Notes under the pieces: model-generated
Told to the model about the DNA's origin: nothing
The model's input: the letters and a program-made list of their open reading frames with translations, nothing else
Databases searched by the model: none
Assembly: GCF_001423125.1 (NCBI RefSeq)
Contig: NZ_LMNW01000012.1
Span: 186,656 to 250,655 of the forward strand
DNA: 64,000 nt
Reading direction: 5' to 3'
DNA from: Duganella sp. Leaf126
GTDB lineage: Bacteria > Pseudomonadota > Gammaproteobacteria > Burkholderiales > Burkholderiaceae_D
Translations under genes and position numbers: made by a program
Shown: one piece after another, positions 17,776 through 26,436 of the stretch
How the letters are laid out: the number at the start of each line of letters is the position of its first letter
Position numbering within the stretch: the first letter of the stretch is position 1

Positions 17776-20700
17776 TGCTGGGCCGCCTGGTCGCACTGTC
17801 GCTGTCGCAGCGGCTGCTGGTGCTGGTGCTGGCAGTGCTGATGGTGCTTGCCGGCGTGCGCGCGGCAGGCGCACTGGCGATCGACGCCTTCCCCGACGTC
17901 TCCAGTACCCAGGTCAAGATCGTCATGAAGGCGCCCGGCATGACGCCGGAGGAAGTCGAAACCCGCATCGTCGCGCCGATCGAGCAGGAGCTGCTCGGCA
18001 TTCCGCACCAGTCGGTGCTGCGCTCGCAGTCGAAATATGCGATTGCCGACATCACGCTCAACTTCGACGACGGTACCGATATGTACTGGGCGCGCCAGCA
18101 GGCCACCGAGCGGCTGGCGGCCGTGCTGCAGGACCTGCCGGCGTCGGTCAGCGGCGGCCTGGCGCCGATCACCACGCCGCTCGGTGACGTGTTCATGTTC
18201 ACCATCGACGGGCCGCTGTCGCTGATGGAAAAGCGTACGCTGCTCGAGTGGACCATCCGCCCGCAGCTGCGCAATATCGCCGGGGTGGCCGATGTCAATT
18301 CGCTCGGCGGCGAAGTGCGCAGCTTCGAGGTGGTGCCCGACCTGGCGGCGCTGGCTGCACGCAAGGTGTCGCTCGACCAGCTGGAGCAGGCGCTGCGCGC
18401 CAATAACCGCAGCGACGGCGCCGGGCGCCTGAACAGCGGCGAGGAATCGTTCCTGATCCGCAGCGACGCCAGCGTGCGCACCCTGGACGACGTGGCGGCG
18501 ATCGCGCTGGTCAGCCGCGATGGCGTGGCGGTCACCGTCGGCCAGGTCGCGCAGGTGCGCATCGGCGCACTGACCCGCTATGGCACGGTCACGCAGAATG
18601 GTACGGGCGAAGCGGTGCAGGGCCTGGTGCTGGCCATGCGCGGCGCCAATGCGCTCGACGTGGTGGACCAGGTACGGGCATGCCTGCAGGACATCGGCAA
18701 ATCGCTCCCGGCCGGCACGACCATCAATACGTTTTACGACCGTGGTCACCTGGTCGAACGGGCCGTGGGCACGGTCGGCAAGGCCCTGCTCGAGGCGACC
18801 GTGCTGGTGGTGCTGCTGCTGTACGTTTTCCTCGGCAATGTGCGGGCGGCCTTGGTCGTGGCGTGCATACTGCCGCTGTCCGCGCTCGGCACCTTCCTGC
18901 TGATGGGCCAGTTCGGCCTGAGTGCCAACCTGATGTCGCTCGGCGGGCTGGCAATCGCCATCGGCATGCTGGTCGATGCGGCCGTGGTGGTGGTGGAAAA
19001 TATCGAGGCGCGCAGCAGCAAGGCGCAACCGGGCATGTCGTGGCTGCACGTGATCTACCGCGCCGTACGCGAGGTGGCGGTGCCGGTCACGGCCGGCATG
19101 GTGGTGATCATGGTCGTGTTCATTCCGCTGCTGACCTTGCAGGGACTGGAGGGCAAGATGTTCGCACCGGTGGCCATGACCATCATCTTTGCGCTCGGCG
19201 CGTCGCTGCTGCTGTCGCTGACGGTGATCCCGGTACTGTCGTCGTTCCTGCTCAAGGCGCACCACGGCCCGGCGCCGCGCATCGTCGTGTGGCTGGAGCG
19301 CGTGTACCAGTCGGCGCTCGCGGCCGCCTTGCAGCGCGAGCGGCCGGTGATGCTGGCCGCCGGCAGCGCGCTGCTGGTCGCAACCGCCCTGTTCCTGGTG
19401 GTCGGCAAATCGTTCATGCCGGTGCTGGAAGAGGGCGACCTGATCATGCAATCGGAAAAACTGCCGTCGATCAGCCTGGCGGAATCGACCGCCCAGGACC
19501 TGGCGATCCAGCGGCGCATCCTGCAGCAGGTGCCCGAGGTGACGCGCATCGTGGCCCGTCTCGGCACCGACGAACTGGGCCTCGATCCGATGGGGCCCAA
19601 CGAGACCGATGCCTTCCTGGTGTTGAAGCCGCGCGACCAGTGGCGCAGCCCGGACAAGGAAGACCTGATCGACGCACTGCGCCGGGCCACGGCCGATTTC
19701 CCCGGCATGAATTTCAGTTTTACCCAACCGATCGAAATGCGCACGTCGGAGATGCTCTCCGGCGTGCGCGGCGACCTGGCCATCAAGATCTTCGGCGCCG
19801 ATGCCCGCCAGCTGGGCCAGCTGGCGGCGCAGATCGCAGCCGTGGTGCAGACCTTGCGCGGCAGCGGAGACGTGCTGACGGTGCAGAACGAGGGCGTGCA
19901 GTACCTGCTGGTCGATATCGACCGGGTGGCTGCAGGGCGCCTGAATCTCACCGCGGAACAGGTGCAGAACGACCTGCGCACCATGATCGAAGGCCGTACG
20001 GCCGGCATCGTCATCGATGGCGCCCAGCGGTTGCCGCTGCTGCTGCGCGGTGGCGACGCCCTGCGCATGTCGGCAGAGCTGTTCCGGCAGCTGCGCGTGC
20101 CGCTGGCCGATGGCCAGTCGGTGCCGCTGAGCCAGATCGCCACGCTGCGCACGGTCGACGGTCCGGTCAAGGTCGAGCGCGAGAACGGCAGCCGGCTGGC
20201 CGTGGTGCGCGCCAATGTGCGCGGCCGCGACCTGGTCGGCTTCGTCGAGGAAGCCAGGGCTGCGGTGGCGCAGCAGGTCAAGCTGCCCGTCGGCTATCGG
20301 TTGTCGTGGGGCGGCCAGTTCGAGAACCAGCAGCGCGCGGCTGCCAGGCTGGCCGTGGTGGTGCCGGCGGCGCTGGCGCTGATCTTCCTGCTGCTGTTCA
20401 GCACCCTGGGCAGCGTGCGCCAGGCGGTGCTGGTGTTCGTGAACATCCCGTTTGCCCTGGTCGGCGGCATGGTGGGGCTGGCGGTGACCGGCGAGTACCT
20501 GTCGGTGCCGGCCTCGGTCGGGTTCATCGCCCTGATGGGCATCGCGGTACTCAACGGGCTGGTGATGATCACCTGCTTCAACCAGATGGTGGCGCGCGGC
20601 GTGCCGCTGGCCGACGTGGTGATGCAGGGTGCACTGCGGCGCCTGCGGCCGGTGATGATGACCGCCTGTATCACCGGGCTGGGACTGGTGCCGCTGCTGC

Positions 20701-20846
20701 TGGCCACCGGCCCGGGCTCGGAGATCCAGAAGCCGCTGGCCATCGTCGTCATCGGCGGCCTGCTCAGCGCCACCTTGCTCACCCTGATTTTGCTGCCGCT
20801 GCTGTTCCGCCGCTTCGGCATCCCTGCGCGACTGGACCACGAATGA
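17775..20846 (+). CDS. RND heavy-metal efflux pump, CzcA/CusA superfamily
   Basis: The 1023-residue inner-membrane pump has the RND layout: TM1 (about 13-33), a large periplasmic loop, a TM2-6 block (about 335-520), a second loop, and TM8-12 at the end. AIDAFPDVSSTQVKI after TM1 is typical of the heavy-metal RND subfamily. The TM4 proton-relay region reads AIAIGMLVDAAVVVVEN (about residues 390-408), with Asp and Glu retained but without the DFG-x3-DGA pattern of CzcA/CnrA. The ion therefore cannot be called cobalt, zinc, cadmium, nickel or copper with confidence. The start is set by overlap with the adaptor stop. The pump would exchange protons for metal ions across the envelope together with the adaptor and TolC-like channel. 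Confidence 0.92.
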   Translation: MLGRLVALSLSQRLLVLVLAVLMVLAGVRAAGALAIDAFPDVSSTQVKIVMKAPGMTPEEVETRIVAPIEQELLGIPHQSVLRSQSKYAIADITLNFDDGTDMYWARQQATERLAAVLQDLPASVSGGLAPITTPLGDVFMFTIDGPLSLMEKRTLLEWTIRPQLRNIAGVADVNSLGGEVRSFEVVPDLAALAARKVSLDQLEQALRANNRSDGAGRLNSGEESFLIRSDASVRTLDDVAAIALVSRDGVAVTVGQVAQVRIGALTRYGTVTQNGTGEAVQGLVLAMRGANALDVVDQVRACLQDIGKSLPAGTTINTFYDRGHLVERAVGTVGKALLEATVLVVLLLYVFLGNVRAALVVACILPLSALGTFLLMGQFGLSANLMSLGGLAIAIGMLVDAAVVVVENIEARSSKAQPGMSWLHVIYRAVREVAVPVTAGMVVIMVVFIPLLTLQGLEGKMFAPVAMTIIFALGASLLLSLTVIPVLSSFLLKAHHGPAPRIVVWLERVYQSALAAALQRERPVMLAAGSALLVATALFLVVGKSFMPVLEEGDLIMQSEKLPSISLAESTAQDLAIQRRILQQVPEVTRIVARLGTDELGLDPMGPNETDAFLVLKPRDQWRSPDKEDLIDALRRATADFPGMNFSFTQPIEMRTSEMLSGVRGDLAIKIFGADARQLGQLAAQIAAVVQTLRGSGDVLTVQNEGVQYLLVDIDRVAAGRLNLTAEQVQNDLRTMIEGRTAGIVIDGAQRLPLLLRGGDALRMSAELFRQLRVPLADGQSVPLSQIATLRTVDGPVKVERENGSRLAVVRANVRGRDLVGFVEEARAAVAQQVKLPVGYRLSWGGQFENQQRAAARLAVVVPAALALIFLLLFSTLGSVRQAVLVFVNIPFALVGGMVGLAVTGEYLSVPASVGFIALMGIAVLNGLVMITCFNQMVARGVPLADVVMQGALRRLRPVMMTACITGLGLVPLLLATGPGSEIQKPLAIVVIGGLLSATLLTLILLPLLFRRFGIPARLDHE

Positions 20847-21160
20847 ACATCCTAGCCAACGACAGCCTGCTGACCATGGTGATCCCGGTCAGCCTGGAAG
20901 AAGACATCCTCGATTTTTTACTGCTGCACCCGCGCTGGGCGGGCGGATTTTCCATCATCGCTGCGCAGGGCATGGGGCAGGGCGCACGCCTGCACTCGGC
21001 GATGGAGCTGGTGCAGGGCAGGAGCGCGCGCAAGCTGGTCCTGATTGCCGGTGTCCATGCCGACCTGCAGCGGCTGATCGAGGCGCTGGCGCGCGAGATG
21101 CCGGTGCCCGAGGTCGAATACTGGATCAGCCCCCTGCTTGCCAGCGGGAGGCTGGCATGA
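20843..21160 (+). CDS. DUF3240 family protein, RND-operon accessory
   Basis: The 105-residue protein fits the DUF3240 family, whose genes often sit beside heavy-metal RND pumps. It is a small soluble alpha/beta protein resembling PII-like folds: strands LTMVIPVSLEEDILDFLL and KLVLIAGVHADLQRLIEAL, then VPEVEYWISPLL. There is no signal peptide. Its ATG overlaps the pump stop (ATGA) and its stop overlaps the ATG of the outer-membrane factor gene, so it is fully embedded in the operon. A cytoplasmic regulatory or metal-sensing role for the pump is plausible by analogy with PII proteins but not shown. Confidence 0.8.
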   Translation: MNILANDSLLTMVIPVSLEEDILDFLLLHPRWAGGFSIIAAQGMGQGARLHSAMELVQGRSARKLVLIAGVHADLQRLIEALAREMPVPEVEYWISPLLASGRLA

Positions 21161-22407
21161 GAGCGGTACTGGCGGTCCTCGGCTACGCCTGTGCGCTGGC
21201 TGCGGGTGGTGCCCATGCCGGCCTGCCGCTCGCTGGCGACGTGTTATATGCGTTGCCGCCCGAAGCGGCCGTGCGCCGGTCGCTTGCGGCCTTGCCGCAG
21301 CTGCGCCTCGGTGCACTGGAACAGGACCTGGCCGCCGCCGAACGCGACAAGCTCACGGCCGGCACGCACGAATGGATCGCCCGCGTGGGCGCTGCGCAGC
21401 GCCGGGTGGAAGGCGAGCGGCGCTACAGGGAACAGGAACTCGGTGTGGAACGGGCCGTACGCTGGTTCGGCAAGGCTGACCAGGACCGCCGCATCGGCGA
21501 GCAGGGTGTGGCGCTGGCGCAGGCCCGGCGCACGGATGCCTGGCACGAAGCCGGCCGCGCCCTGATGCAGGACTGGTACGACGCGCTGCGGGCGCTGGCC
21601 ACCGTGCAGCTGCTGAGCGAACAGCACGCGCTGATGTTGCAGCTGCAATCGGCTGCCGCGCTGCGCGTCCAGGCCGGCGACGCGCCGGCGCTCGAGCGCA
21701 TGCAAGCCGGGACCGAGCTGGCGCGCGCGGAAGCCGCCCTGGCGCAAGCCCGTCACGACGCTGCGCAGGCGCTGGCCTTGCTGGCGACCACCTATGGCGC
21801 GCTGCCTGCACCCACCGTCGACCGCCTGCCGGAGCCGCAGGACGATGCGGACGATGTTGCCACCCGGGTGGCCTCCATCGTGGGCGACAACCACGAACTG
21901 GAACTCGCTGCCGCCGAAGCACAGTTTTATGCACTCAAGGCGCGCCGCGCCGCCAGCGAGCGCATGCCCGATCCCACGCTGGGCCTGCGCAGCACGCGCG
22001 AGCGCGACGGCCAGGAACGCACGCTCGGCGTGACGCTGTCGATTCCGCTCGGCGGCGCTGCCCGCAGCGCCGAAGGCGCCGCTGCCGCCGTGCAGGCGCG
22101 CATGGCCGACGAGCGGGTCGACCAAACCAGGGCCAGGGTGCAGCGCGACGCCCAGCGCGCGGTGACCGAGCAGCGCCATGCCTATCGCCACTGGGCCGGT
22201 CTGCGCGACGTGGCGCAACAGAGCGCGCACCAGGCGGCGTTGATCGGGCGCGCGTACCAGGCCGGTGAAGTCGGCCTGGCCGAGGCGCTGTTGAGCCGCC
22301 GCCAGGCGCTCGACGCCACGCTGGCGGCGCACACCGCGCAGATTGCCGCCCTGGCGGCTGCCGCCCGGGTCCGGCTCGACGCCCACGCCCTGTGGGCCAT
22401 CGACTGA
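21157..22407 (+). CDS. TolC-family outer-membrane factor of the metal efflux system
   Basis: The 416-residue protein has an N-terminal signal peptide (about 1-22, ending AAGGAHA). Two internally related halves of long helices with heptad character follow (EQDLAAAERDKLTAG, then ALVQA-type helices; and later ELEIAAAEA-type repeats). This is the outer-membrane efflux protein fold that forms a trimeric channel. RSTRERDGQERTLGVTLSIPLGG is split between helices and represents the membrane strand region. No lipobox cysteine was seen. It is last in the adaptor-pump-DUF3240-channel operon, with a 4-nt start/stop overlap to DUF3240. Confidence 0.86.
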   Translation: MRAVLAVLGYACALAAGGAHAGLPLAGDVLYALPPEAAVRRSLAALPQLRLGALEQDLAAAERDKLTAGTHEWIARVGAAQRRVEGERRYREQELGVERAVRWFGKADQDRRIGEQGVALAQARRTDAWHEAGRALMQDWYDALRALATVQLLSEQHALMLQLQSAAALRVQAGDAPALERMQAGTELARAEAALAQARHDAAQALALLATTYGALPAPTVDRLPEPQDDADDVATRVASIVGDNHELELAAAEAQFYALKARRAASERMPDPTLGLRSTRERDGQERTLGVTLSIPLGGAARSAEGAAAAVQARMADERVDQTRARVQRDAQRAVTEQRHAYRHWAGLRDVAQQSAHQAALIGRAYQAGEVGLAEALLSRRQALDATLAAHTAQIAALAAAARVRLDAHALWAID

Positions 22408-22424
22408 TCATGGGGCGCATGCGT

Positions 22425-22460
22425 CAATTACGTTCGGTGGTTTGGTGATTTTCGTAATTG
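22425..22460. repeat. 8-bp inverted repeat between the efflux operon and the esterase gene
   Basis: CAATTACG (22425-22432) and CGTAATTG (22453-22460) are perfect inverted copies separated by 20 nt. The arms lie in a relatively AT-rich 110-bp gap. They could be a regulator site for the downstream hydrolase operon or part of a terminator for the efflux operon; there is no T-run, so a simple intrinsic terminator is unlikely. Confidence 0.45.
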
Positions 22461-22517
22461 TCGGGTGACAGGCAAGACTGGACAATTGCCGCATAACGAC
22501 AATCACGAGGCATCTCG

Positions 22518-24476
22518 ATGGAGACTACACGTAACGCGGCCAGGCTGCTGGCGCTGGCCGCAGCTTGCCAGTGCCTGCCCGCGCTGGCCGGCGAACTGGC
22601 ACTGGCGCGCATCTTTTCCGACCACGCTGTCCTGCAGCGCGACCAGCCGATGACAGTGTGGGGCACGGCGCCTGCCGGTAACAAGGTGGCCGTGACCCTC
22701 GGTGGCAAGAGCGCGACCGCCGGCGCCGATGCCAGCGGCAAGTGGCGCGTAGCCCTGCCGCCGCAGCCGGCCGGCGGTCCCTACACGCTGGAGGTGGCGT
22801 CGGCTGGCGCCACGCTCAGTCGCAGCGACATCCTGGTCGGCGACGTCTACCTGTGCTCGGGCCAGTCCAATATGGAATTCCCGGTCCGCACCTCGACCAA
22901 TGCCACCGGCACGATCGGCGCGGCGCAGAACGACCGCCTGCGCTTCCTCGATATCGAAAAAACCAGCGCTGCCACGCCGCAGGAAGAGCTCAAGGGCAAG
23001 GTGGCCTGGACCTCGGCGACGCCGCAATCGGTCGGCGACACGTCTGCCGTGTGCTACTACATGGCGCGCGCGCTGCAGGCCGGTTACCGGATACCGGTGG
23101 GCTTCATTCACGCCAGCTGGGGCGGCACCACGATCCAGGGCTGGATCGGCGCCGGGTCGCTCGGTGCGCTGCCCGATTACCGCGCCGGGGTGGCCGCGGT
23201 GGCCGAGTATGGCGCCGATGCGGCGGCCGGCATGCGTGCCGAGGAGGCGCGCAACGAGGCGTGGTGGACCGCCCACGATCCTGCCGCAGCAGCGCAGCGC
23301 AGCTGGCGCACGGCGGCATTCGACGACAGCGCGTGGCCGTCGCTGGCGCCCGGCGTCTCGTGGAAAGACAGCGGCGTGGCGGGATTCAAGGACTTCGACG
23401 GCGTGGTCTGGTACCGCACCACCATCGACTTGACGGCCGAGCAGGCCAGCCAGGCCAATCAGCTGAACCTGGGTCCGGTCGACAGCTTCGACACGGCCTG
23501 GGTCAACGGCACCCGCGTCGGCGGTGCCGCCACGTCGTGGGTGTGGCGCCAGTACCCGGTGCCGGCCGGCGTATTCCGGCCGGGCCGCAACGTGATCGCG
23601 CTGCGCGTGTTAAACAGCGGCAAAGGCGGCGGACCATCCGGGCCGCCCGCCAGCCGCGGCATCGGTCTGGCCGACGGCCAAGTACTAGCGCTGCCTGCGG
23701 TGTGGAAGGCGCAGCGTGGCAGCCCGTTGAAAGGGGTGGCCGTGCCGCCGGCGCCGTGGGAGATTCCGACCAGCCTGACCACCCTGTACAACGGCATGAT
23801 TGCGCCGCTGGCCGGCTACAAGTTCAAGCTGGCCGCCTGGTACCAGGGCGAATCGAATGTCGGCGCGGCCCGGGAATACCGCACGCTGCTGACGCTGTTG
23901 ATGCGTGACTGGCGCCAGCACTTCGGCCAGCCGCAACTGCCGTTTATCGTCGCGCAGCTCACTGCGTACGGTGCGCCGGCCAGGGCGCCGCGCGAATCCG
24001 GCTGGGCCGACCTGCGCGCGGCGCAGGCGGCCAGCGTGGCGGCCGACGGACACGCGGGCCTGGCCGTCACGCTGGACGTCGGCGACCGCTTCGACATCCA
24101 CCCGACCCAGAAAACCGTGGTGGGCGAACGCATGGCGCGCGCCGCGCGCAGCATCGCCTACGGCGAGCGTGGCGCGGCAGGCAGCCCGTACGCGGTGTCG
24201 GCCCGGCGCAGCGGCCAGGACATCGTGGTCGCGTTCCGCGACACCGGCGGCGGCCTGGTCACGTATTCGGCGGACCGCGCGATCGGCTTCGAAGCATGCG
24301 CCGGCCAGACCTGCCGCTATACCGAGGCGCGCGCCGAAGGCGATACCGTGCGCCTGCCGGGGGCGGGCAGCGCTGACGTGACGCGCGTGCGCTACGCCTG
24401 GGCCGACGCGCCGTTCGTCAACCTGTACAGCGGCGACGACCAGCCGGCCGCACCGTTCGACATCGACGTCCGCTGA
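22518..24476 (+). CDS. secreted sialate O-acetylesterase-type carbohydrate esterase (SGNH/SASA family)
   Basis: The 652-residue protein has a signal peptide (about 1-25, ending PALAG). The SGNH esterase core opens with LCSGQSNMEF, placing the nucleophile Ser near residue 117, and closes with the Asp/His block DRFDIHPTQK near residue 530. A beta-galactosidase-like jelly-roll domain is inserted at about 255-375 (SWRTAAFDDSAWP, then VVWYRTTIDL and WVNGTRVGG). Family members remove O-acetyl groups from sialic acid or from xylan and other hemicelluloses. With a GH27 gene 19 bp downstream and GH115 in the region, plant hemicellulose acetyl groups are the more likely target; this is inference. ATG 22518 has only a modest upstream purine run (CACGAGGCATCTCG). 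Confidence 0.87.
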   Translation: METTRNAARLLALAAACQCLPALAGELALARIFSDHAVLQRDQPMTVWGTAPAGNKVAVTLGGKSATAGADASGKWRVALPPQPAGGPYTLEVASAGATLSRSDILVGDVYLCSGQSNMEFPVRTSTNATGTIGAAQNDRLRFLDIEKTSAATPQEELKGKVAWTSATPQSVGDTSAVCYYMARALQAGYRIPVGFIHASWGGTTIQGWIGAGSLGALPDYRAGVAAVAEYGADAAAGMRAEEARNEAWWTAHDPAAAAQRSWRTAAFDDSAWPSLAPGVSWKDSGVAGFKDFDGVVWYRTTIDLTAEQASQANQLNLGPVDSFDTAWVNGTRVGGAATSWVWRQYPVPAGVFRPGRNVIALRVLNSGKGGGPSGPPASRGIGLADGQVLALPAVWKAQRGSPLKGVAVPPAPWEIPTSLTTLYNGMIAPLAGYKFKLAAWYQGESNVGAAREYRTLLTLLMRDWRQHFGQPQLPFIVAQLTAYGAPARAPRESGWADLRAAQAASVAADGHAGLAVTLDVGDRFDIHPTQKTVVGERMARAARSIAYGERGAAGSPYAVSARRSGQDIVVAFRDTGGGLVTYSADRAIGFEACAGQTCRYTEARAEGDTVRLPGAGSADVTRVRYAWADAPFVNLYSGDDQPAAPFDIDVR

Positions 24477-24495
24477 ACGCGGCAAGGAGACTCCG

Positions 24496-26436
24496 ATGCA
24501 AGAAAAACCGACTGTGCGTCCACCGCAGCGCCAGCGTCCACTAAGCGCGCTGCGCTGCCTGTCGGCGGCGCTGCTGGTGGCGGCGGCCTTCGGCGCGGCT
24601 GCCGATCCGCTGGCCCCGACCGCACGCTGGAGCGCCTATACTGCCGGCCGCGCTGGCACGCCGCCGATGGGATGGAGCAGCTGGAACGCGTTCGGCACCG
24701 ATATCGACGAAGCCAAGATCCTCGGCTCGGCCCGGCGCATCGTCGACAGCGGCCTGGCCGCCAGCGGCTACCGCTACATCAACATCGACGACGGCTGGGC
24801 GCTGCGCCGCCGCCAGCCCGATGGCCGGCTGGTGATCCGGCCGGACCGTTTTCCGTCCACCGCGGGCGGCAGCACCTTCCGCCCGTTCACCGACAAGCTG
24901 CACGCGATGGGCCTGAAAGCCGGCATCTATTCCGACCTTGGCCGCAACACCTGCTCGCAAGCCTATTCCGGCGGCGACGCCGACCTGCCGCAGGGGACCG
25001 TGCTGGAACGCGAGGTCGGCCTGTATGGCCATATCGACCAGGACATCGCGCTGTACTTCGGCGACTGGGGTTTCGATTTCATCAAGGTCGATGGCTGCGG
25101 CCTGCGCGCCTACGGCGCCGACAGCCCGAAAGTGCGCACCGGCGCCTACCGCGCGCTGGCGCCGGTGCTGGACCTGCAATCGGTGAGCCGCTCCGACATC
25201 CCGGCCGTGCAGGCCGAGTTTGCCGAGATCAACCGCGCCCTCCAGCGCAGCAATCCCGATGGCGACTACCTGCTGTCGCTGTGCGTGTGGGGTGCGGCCG
25301 ATGTGCGCGCGTGGGGCAAGAACTTCGGCAACATCTCGCGCACCAGCGACGACATCACGCCGTCGTGGGCGCGCATGCTGACCAATTTCGACAGCGCGGT
25401 CCGGCGCGAGCTGTACGCCCATCCCGGCAGCTGGAACGATCCCGACATGCTCTACATCGGCAAGGGCGATTTCGATGCCGGCCACCTGGTCGAAGCGCGC
25501 TCGCACTTTGCGCTGTGGGCCATGCTCAACGCGCCGCTGATGATCGGCGCCGACCTGCGCACGATGGCGCAGCCGCTGATGGACATCGTCGGCAACACCG
25601 ACATCATCGCCCTCAACCAGGACGCGGCCGGCAACCAGGCCACGCTGGCCTACGACGCCGACGACCTGCAGATCCTGGTCAAGCCGCTGGCGTCCGGGCA
25701 GAAGGCGGTCGCCATCTTCAACCGCGGCCTGGCGCCGATCGCTGCCGACCTCACCGCGGCGCAGTTGAAGCTGCGGCAGAACGCGCCGGTCACGCTGACC
25801 GATTTGTGGAGCCGCGAAAAGACCACGTTCACCGGCGAAACCAAGGTGATGGTGGCGCCGCGCGAAACGCGCATCTTCCGCGTCGACGGCGCGCGCCTGC
25901 TGGCCGACGGTGTGTATTTGTCCGAGCAACCGGGCAATGTCAACCCGGCGGTCGATGGCGTGGTCTGGCCGCAGGCCGACCCCAGCATCTTCCGCTCGTC
26001 GGCCGGCTGGACCGGCACCAAGGGCGCCGGCGAACGGCCGATGTACAGCGGCTGGGGCGGCGCGCGTGCCGACAGCACGCCGTACGGCCAGGTGCTGCAG
26101 GTGGCCGGCAAGCCGTACAGCGCCGGCCTCGGCGTGCTGGCCAATTCGCGGCTCGAAGTGCGCAACCAGGGCTACCGCAAGTTCACGGTGCAGGCCGGCG
26201 TGGACGACTCGGCGCAAGCACGCCAGCAGGCCGTCACCTTCATGATCTACGGCGACGGCAAATTGCTGGCGCAGAGCAGGGCGGTTCGCTGGAACGAACC
26301 GGTGCAGGCAATGAACGTCGATGTCACCGGCGTCAAGCTGCTCGAGCTGGTGGCGCGCAGCGCCTCGGCGCCTGGCGGTCAGCTGCCGGTGGTGTGGGGC
26401 GAGGCCGCGCTGCTGTCGCCTGTGCGGCCCGACTAG
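24496..26436 (+). CDS. GH27 alpha-galactosidase with C-terminal NPCBM-like domain
   Basis: The 646-residue protein has a long N-region and signal peptide (about 1-37, hydrophobic LRCLSAALLVAAAFGAAA). The GH27 barrel begins PPMGWSSWNAFGTDI, with the nucleophile Asp198 in DFIKVDGCG and the acid/base Asp in GSWNDPDML (near residue 318). ALNQDAAGNQ and a C-terminal beta sandwich follow to about 475. Residues about 480-645 resemble the NPCBM/CBM51 galactose-binding module (MYSGWGGARADSTPYG, GLGVLANSRLEV and FTVQAGVDD). It should release terminal alpha-galactose (or beta-L-arabinopyranose) from plant galactans, galactomannan or oligosaccharides. It is 19 bp after the esterase gene, with AAGGAG before ATG; the two are co-transcribed. 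Confidence 0.92.
   Translation: MQEKPTVRPPQRQRPLSALRCLSAALLVAAAFGAAADPLAPTARWSAYTAGRAGTPPMGWSSWNAFGTDIDEAKILGSARRIVDSGLAASGYRYINIDDGWALRRRQPDGRLVIRPDRFPSTAGGSTFRPFTDKLHAMGLKAGIYSDLGRNTCSQAYSGGDADLPQGTVLEREVGLYGHIDQDIALYFGDWGFDFIKVDGCGLRAYGADSPKVRTGAYRALAPVLDLQSVSRSDIPAVQAEFAEINRALQRSNPDGDYLLSLCVWGAADVRAWGKNFGNISRTSDDITPSWARMLTNFDSAVRRELYAHPGSWNDPDMLYIGKGDFDAGHLVEARSHFALWAMLNAPLMIGADLRTMAQPLMDIVGNTDIIALNQDAAGNQATLAYDADDLQILVKPLASGQKAVAIFNRGLAPIAADLTAAQLKLRQNAPVTLTDLWSREKTTFTGETKVMVAPRETRIFRVDGARLLADGVYLSEQPGNVNPAVDGVVWPQADPSIFRSSAGWTGTKGAGERPMYSGWGGARADSTPYGQVLQVAGKPYSAGLGVLANSRLEVRNQGYRKFTVQAGVDDSAQARQQAVTFMIYGDGKLLAQSRAVRWNEPVQAMNVDVTGVKLLELVARSASAPGGQLPVVWGEAALLSPVRPD

Noticed and set aside
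17586..20840. Open frame of 1084 codons on the minus strand
   Set aside because: It is antisense to the complete RND pump; its translation is His/Gln/Arg-rich with no domain, as usual for shadows in GC-rich DNA.
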